Source: Tanypteryx hageni
Taxonomy: Eukaryota; Arthropoda; Insecta; Odonata; Petaluridae
Direction of reading: 5' to 3'
NCBI GenBank assembly: GCA_028673005.1
Contig: CM054117.1
Location: 51,581,870 to 51,645,869, forward strand
DNA: 64,000 nt
The position numbers and the translations under genes were made by a program. Shown in pieces: positions 59,370 through 64,000 of this stretch (positions are counted from its first letter, which is position 1; each line of letters opens with the position of its first letter). Below the pieces are notes generated by a model that saw only the letters and a program-made list of their open reading frames with translations, had not been told where the DNA came from and ran no database searches.

Positions 59370-61184
59370 AAAAATCTTAATCTCGCGCTTTAAAAAAAAA
59401 AGAAAATAATAATAATAAAACCATCCCCATCATGATCGCGAAGAGTTCTTGAAAGGGCCGATCACCTCACATCGAAGTAGAAGTTTTTATATACTTCGAG
59501 ATCCGGTTCAGAAAAAACTACCACAGACTGCTACTTTACTTTTTTTTTAGAAGGAGGGAACAGAAAATTCCACTCAAACCTTTTTACGTATTTCGTTTTT
59601 ATTGGCACGAGACTCGTTTTCCTAAGACCAATACGTTCTATCCAGGAGTGCAAAAAAATAACGGCCCTTCTTCGTGCCGACTTCCCAGTCAACGTATTAT
59701 AAAGCCAGAGATGCAGTCGGTAAATATCAAAAGGACTCGATGAGTAGCAGAGGTCTACGTTTGTTTTTATTTTGTCTGTGGCGTTTTTTTTTGGCCGAAG
59801 TGCGAGTGTTTATGTGCGGTGGGAGTCCGTTTCCTGAATATTCCATTGTAAATATTTCGTCCATTCGTTCACGAGGTGCATATTTTAGAGAGAGAGGCTG
59901 TCAAAAAATAAATATATTAAAAAAAAATATCTTTCATCTTTTAAGAAAAAGACGGAGCTAATAATATTACTTTTTGCCCGTGTTGGTGTAGGGGGGAGGG
60001 GAAGAGGTAGGGGGCGGTGTGAGGGGGGATTTTAAAAACGATCGTTGCCCGAAGATTTCCGCCAAGAAAAAAAAGAATAAAGTGGAAAATCTTCGTTGCG
60101 AGTAAAATGTGATGTGATATCTATTTCCTTGTATTGCTTGTCAAGCAATCAAAAAACACAATATCGGTAAAAGTTTCAAACCGGAAAAGGGTTAGATCTA
60201 ATGCCTAACGTTAAATAATCTGCGACACACGACTTCCAAAATCGATCTATCTAAAGTCTTTGCGTGTCTGTCGTATACTTCAAGAAGTCTTCTTAGACCT
60301 TCCAAAATAAACATTCCAAAACTGAGAAAGTAACAAAAAGATTTCACATTCCGTTCAGATGATTATTTTTTCGATTTCTTTATCCTTGAAATGTATCAAG
60401 ATGGAAAAGTTTCAACTACTTCCGAAGCACTGTATAAAAGGATGTTCAGACTGGAAAAATGACGCCAGTCGTCATTTGAGCTTTCGCCGTTGCAGAGGAA
60501 AAGGACGAGGGATTATTTATATGTTTAAAAATCTAAAATGATGTAGATTGGCATTTGTTTTTATCTTGCTCTTTCGACTTTTTTTTATAATTGCTTAAAA
60601 AAAACTACGCTCCGTTTTGATTTGCCCTCAGTGATCTCATAAAAGAAATTTAGTTTTAATTTTTAATTATGTCGTCGTTCACAATTACGATAATTTCTTA
60701 TTTGCTTCGAACGTTTTCCATTGGTTTTTTGAAGCAGAGCTCTCATTTTATCAGTTACTAAAAATCACTCGAAAATGTGAGAAAATAGAAAACGTTACAT
60801 TATCAACGGCTTCCGTTATTTTTCACCGATTTGAGAAATTAAATGTTTTGTGTTTTGAAATATCATTTTTAAACTGTGTACATTTTCAATCTGACTTTTG
60901 TTTCAGTCTATTTATTTACCGACGAATCCATAAATTGCATCTGATATAATAAAACTAATTGCTTTTATGAATACAAATATGACACTTTATCTCATTATTG
61001 TATCCGATATATATTGAATTTATAATTCGGTTATATTTATGCCTTCATACCAAAATAAATATAATTTTAATAAAACTGCATTTTTATTTATTTCAATTGT
61101 ATTATTTTGTAAAAGATGAAAGAGAACACTGCATTTAGTTTACTACAATACTAAAGCTGGTTGCTATAAGTTGTATATATGTAT

Positions 61185-61190
<6 letters not shown>
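59370..61190. other. 3' UTR and downstream AT-rich sequence, no gene
   Basis: Follows the serpin stop codon. The first AATAAA lies at 59414; further AATAAA signals occur near 60075, 60305, 60955 and 61054. I cannot tell which is used. No other gene is seen. Confidence 0.5.
59414..59419 (+). promoter_or_regulatory. Possible polyadenylation signal of the serpin gene
   Basis: AATAAA occurs 45 bases after the stop codon. It may be too close to be the main site; later AATAAA copies are alternatives. Confidence 0.35.

Positions 61191-61272
<82 letters not shown>
61191..61272. repeat. (TA)n microsatellite, about 80 bp
   Basis: Uninterrupted alternating T and A, preceded by a short 'gtatatacatacata' variant. 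Confidence 0.95.
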
Positions 61273-61275
<3 letters not shown>

Positions 61276-62892
61276 AGTAAAAGTGATACATAAATTTCAA
61301 CAAAATGTACATATAAATAAAACGGTAAAAATTAGCAGGGCTTATGATTTCTACTTAATCTGTATGATAAAGTGAAGCAAATTGGAGAAATTTCAGGGCA
61401 GCGTACCATGCCTATAAAAATTTTAATTTTTCATGAAAATACATTTATTTCAATCGAGTATGAAAAGAAGTAAAAACTATTGCTGATTTAATGATCAAAA
61501 AAGAAATAATTGCCTCATTATTTTTCCTCTAAAGCCCACAACATGAAATTCAAAAGATTACCAAACCCTAACAGCGAATATTTCAACCGCAGGACATACT
61601 GAAGAAAAAGAATAGCACCTAGATATCCGTTGAGACATTGTTTAAACATAAGACGTGCGCTACTAAAATATTAACGCATCCGATTCACTTTGGAAATTAT
61701 TCAGAACATGATACCAGTTGAAACGTGAGAGCGAAAAATCCACCCACTCCTCTAAAATATAGTACCTACCCGTTAAGGATCAATCATACATAGTAAAATT
61801 CTAGCTAGCATTGCATTTAAATGAACTTCCATCGCTAAAAAAATGAGATATTATAATAAGGGTGAATGAAATTAAATTGTATGGGTAATCGAATAGTGAA
61901 GAAAAAAACTCATTCTTACTGCCACGGAATGAAACTACGTTTCAATTTCACCCCGTGGAATCTACATTTTCTACGGTGGCCTACTAATCTAGCTCTTTAT
62001 AAAGCACTCTATCCAGCGTATATATTTGTACTGAAAGTCTATAATCGTATATATGTAGGTACGTTTTTCTGCGGCAGAAATCTTTTATGGTAAAATGGAA
62101 AAAATCGCGATATTACACGACGAAGAGAGGAAAAAAACATTATGCTCTGATTAACCGCGGAGGGTGCATTTTTAATTCGAAAGTGGGGCTCATTTGTTTG
62201 TTTCTTATAGGTTAAGACGCAGCAGCTGCTCTGAGAACTTAATTGCTTCGTCCTTCGGCTCGATTTCGACTGAATGAGGACTCTCTTTCTCTCGCGGTGC
62301 GATTGCAGATTAAGACAGGAAAAGGCATCCGTTGCCTTTCAACTGAACGGGCAAAGAAAAGGACGTAAATAACGACGTTTGAGCCATTTTCGCCGTCTGC
62401 ATTATATATGTGCACATCAAATGGACTGGAACCGTCTGTGCATCACGATCGAATGGAACCAAAATGATAAAAAAGGAACGCCTCAATGTTTTCCGTGATC
62501 TTTTTAAGAGCCATTTCGACCTCCAATGCAAAGTAAGACAACAGATGGTTGCAAAATAAAAGTTCAAGATGCGAGTCAAAATAGGTCTTAACGGACTGTG
62601 CTTCCGCCACTGAAAGTTTTTCGTTCACTTTAAAAAAAATAAACGCAATCTGGGCCCTTCCGGTATGGGACTGCAGGAGAAACTTTTCCTCCTGCATATA
62701 TTCCTATTCAAATGGAAACAAGAAAAATTAATTTTTGTAAAAAAATCGAACGTTTCGATGCTAATGCTGTAGAATTTCTACAACTCGACGTTTCGAAAAT
62801 TGGAATAACATATTTTGTCGTTAATGTCACTACGAGTTGATTAAAGCTTTGCTAACCGTATCTCCTATATATTTATTTTTTCCTGACCTTAA
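61273..62892. other. No gene seen
   Basis: AT-rich sequence; the small open frames at 61866-62093 (+) and 62310-62697 (-) have no recognised domain. Confidence 0.5.
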
Positions 62893-63641
62893 TCCTTAAC
62901 TACTAACGTGGAGTCAGGCTGACTCCACACCACATATTATGCATCATAGCTCTGACTCATTTTACAATGTTGCTCCGGTGACTTCAGTACCTTCAAATGA
63001 AGTGATGACTAATGCACCCCCCAAATCTTATCAGTGTACCGCGAGCTGTTGGTAAAATAGCTTATAGTAATTTTTGTGTGGAGTCAGGCTGACTCGTGTT
63101 AGTAATTGTGCTTATATAATGCACCAATCGTACAAAAATAGTAAAAAATGACGCGATCCAATTTTATAACAAAATTGGCTAGGGACATAGTTATTCCCCA
63201 CTTGCATAGAAGAGCAACAAATTATGGATTTCTTGTGATGTGCGATTTTAGACATTCCTTTTAAAGAAGGCATAGCCGAGAAGGAGCTTATTGAAAAGAG
63301 GGTTTACTGCTCCATCTGCGATCCAAAATTTTGTACTAAATGTAAACGGCCAATTTGGCTCACATGTGCCAAAAAAATGTTCCGATTGTATTCAGTAGTA
63401 ACTTTGAGATTTTCAGCTACAAGGTTTTTAACATTGTACATTTAAAAAAATAAAAATAGATTTACAATTATTAATACTTTTTTATTTTAATGCCTTATTT
63501 CTAGAAGCCCAATCGTTAACTCCACCTAACGAAAGTGTCTAAATAAAAAAATTGCCGTCGTTATAGGAAAAAAATGCAAAGGAGTCTGTGTGACTCCACG
63601 TTAGTAGTTGAGTGATTTTTTTTCACGTTAGTAGTTAAGGG
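62893..63641 (+). mobile_element. piggyBac element deletion derivative (749 bp) with zinc-finger relic
   Basis: TTAA at 62889-62892 and 63642-63645 flanks an 18-bp inverted repeat: the left end is TCCTTAACTACTAACGTG and the right end its complement with one change. Subterminal GGAGTCAGGCTGACTCC blocks occur at the left, near 63080 and, altered, near 63572. Frame 63242-63413 reads FKEGIAEKELIEKRVYCSIC, CTKCKRPIWLTC, a short relic of the Cys-rich C-terminus of piggyBac transposase. The catalytic core is deleted, so the copy cannot move by itself. Confidence 0.85.
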
Positions 63642-63645
63642 TTAA

Positions 63646-64000
63646 GGAATCTAGCAGTGGAGATTTAACTTAATATTCACAATAATTTGCTAATCGGAAA
63701 ATATCTTTAAAGTGTGTTGGGTTCAGTTGTACCGGGAACAAAATTCTTCAGCCCCGGCCTTGAATTTAATTCTCGCCAATGCCATTTACTTATAAGGCAG
63801 GAATCCTTGACTTAACTGAAAAAAATTCTCATGCCAATTTTCAATCGAGTTATTTCCCGAGCGGCGAGATACAGATGCAGAAAACATCCCAAAACACTCA
63901 ATAATATAAAGATCATTCCAGCAGTGGTGCTAGAAATTTATTGAAAGCGGCATAGTTAGCGAAATAATCAGATTCGAGCAAAGATTGCCAACCTATTCAG
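63646..64000. other. No gene seen
   Basis: AT-rich sequence to the window end. CAGTGGTGCTAG at about 63921 resembles a hAT-type end but its partner would lie outside the window. Confidence 0.45.

Overview
The window looks like nuclear DNA from an insect or a close arthropod relative. It has spliced genes with canonical GT-AG introns, long AT-rich non-coding stretches, many microsatellites, and decayed retroelements and DNA transposons typical of arthropods (LINE 3' ends, a Penelope-like element, tRNA-derived SINEs, hAT and piggyBac relics). The order of insect cannot be told from the sequence alone.

Only one convincing host gene is present, at 48.8-59.4 kb on the + strand. Five coding exons (48918-49054, 50483-54512, 55210-55491, 56362-56580, 58437-59369) join in frame into a predicted secreted protein of 1866 residues. 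It has a signal peptide, about 1330 residues of very acidic Ser/Thr/Glu/Pro-rich sequence carried mostly on one 4 kb exon, and then a complete but divergent serpin fold. The reactive-loop region is long and lacks the normal alanine-rich hinge, so it is probably a non-inhibitory serpin. It most resembles the Spn100A type of insects.

The first 48 kb holds no confident host exon, apart from one candidate spliced segment at 2.73 kb. It may be intergenic sequence or a long first intron. It contains:
- LINE 3' fragments at 0-0.33, 9.2-9.8, 14.9-15.4, 17.4, 17.6 and 27.2 kb.
- A Penelope-like GIY-YIG endonuclease remnant at 10.7-11.5 kb.
- Hammerhead-ribozyme-like motifs at 4.7, 10.65, 14.5, 22.6 and 48.3 kb.
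- hAT-type non-autonomous elements, three with clear 8-bp target duplications (8.19, 8.76, 22.67 kb) and others decayed (26.3, 36.7, 57.5 kb, perhaps 38.1 kb).
- A TA-flanked terminal-inverted-repeat element at 33.2-33.8 kb.
- Three piggyBac-related elements (35.0, 46.5-47.0 and 62.9-63.6 kb), two with transposase remnants.
- Two palindromic tRNA-like foldback elements (14.2, 28.1 kb) and one tRNA-derived SINE (15.6 kb).
- Long purine or pyrimidine tracts at 17, 23.7-24.6, 25.8-27.4 and 41.2-41.7 kb, and a 20-bp minisatellite at 43.5-44.2 kb.

Downstream of the gene (59.4-64 kb) is AT-rich sequence with an 80-bp TA repeat and the last piggyBac relic. Most long open frames in the window are by-products of low-complexity repeats.
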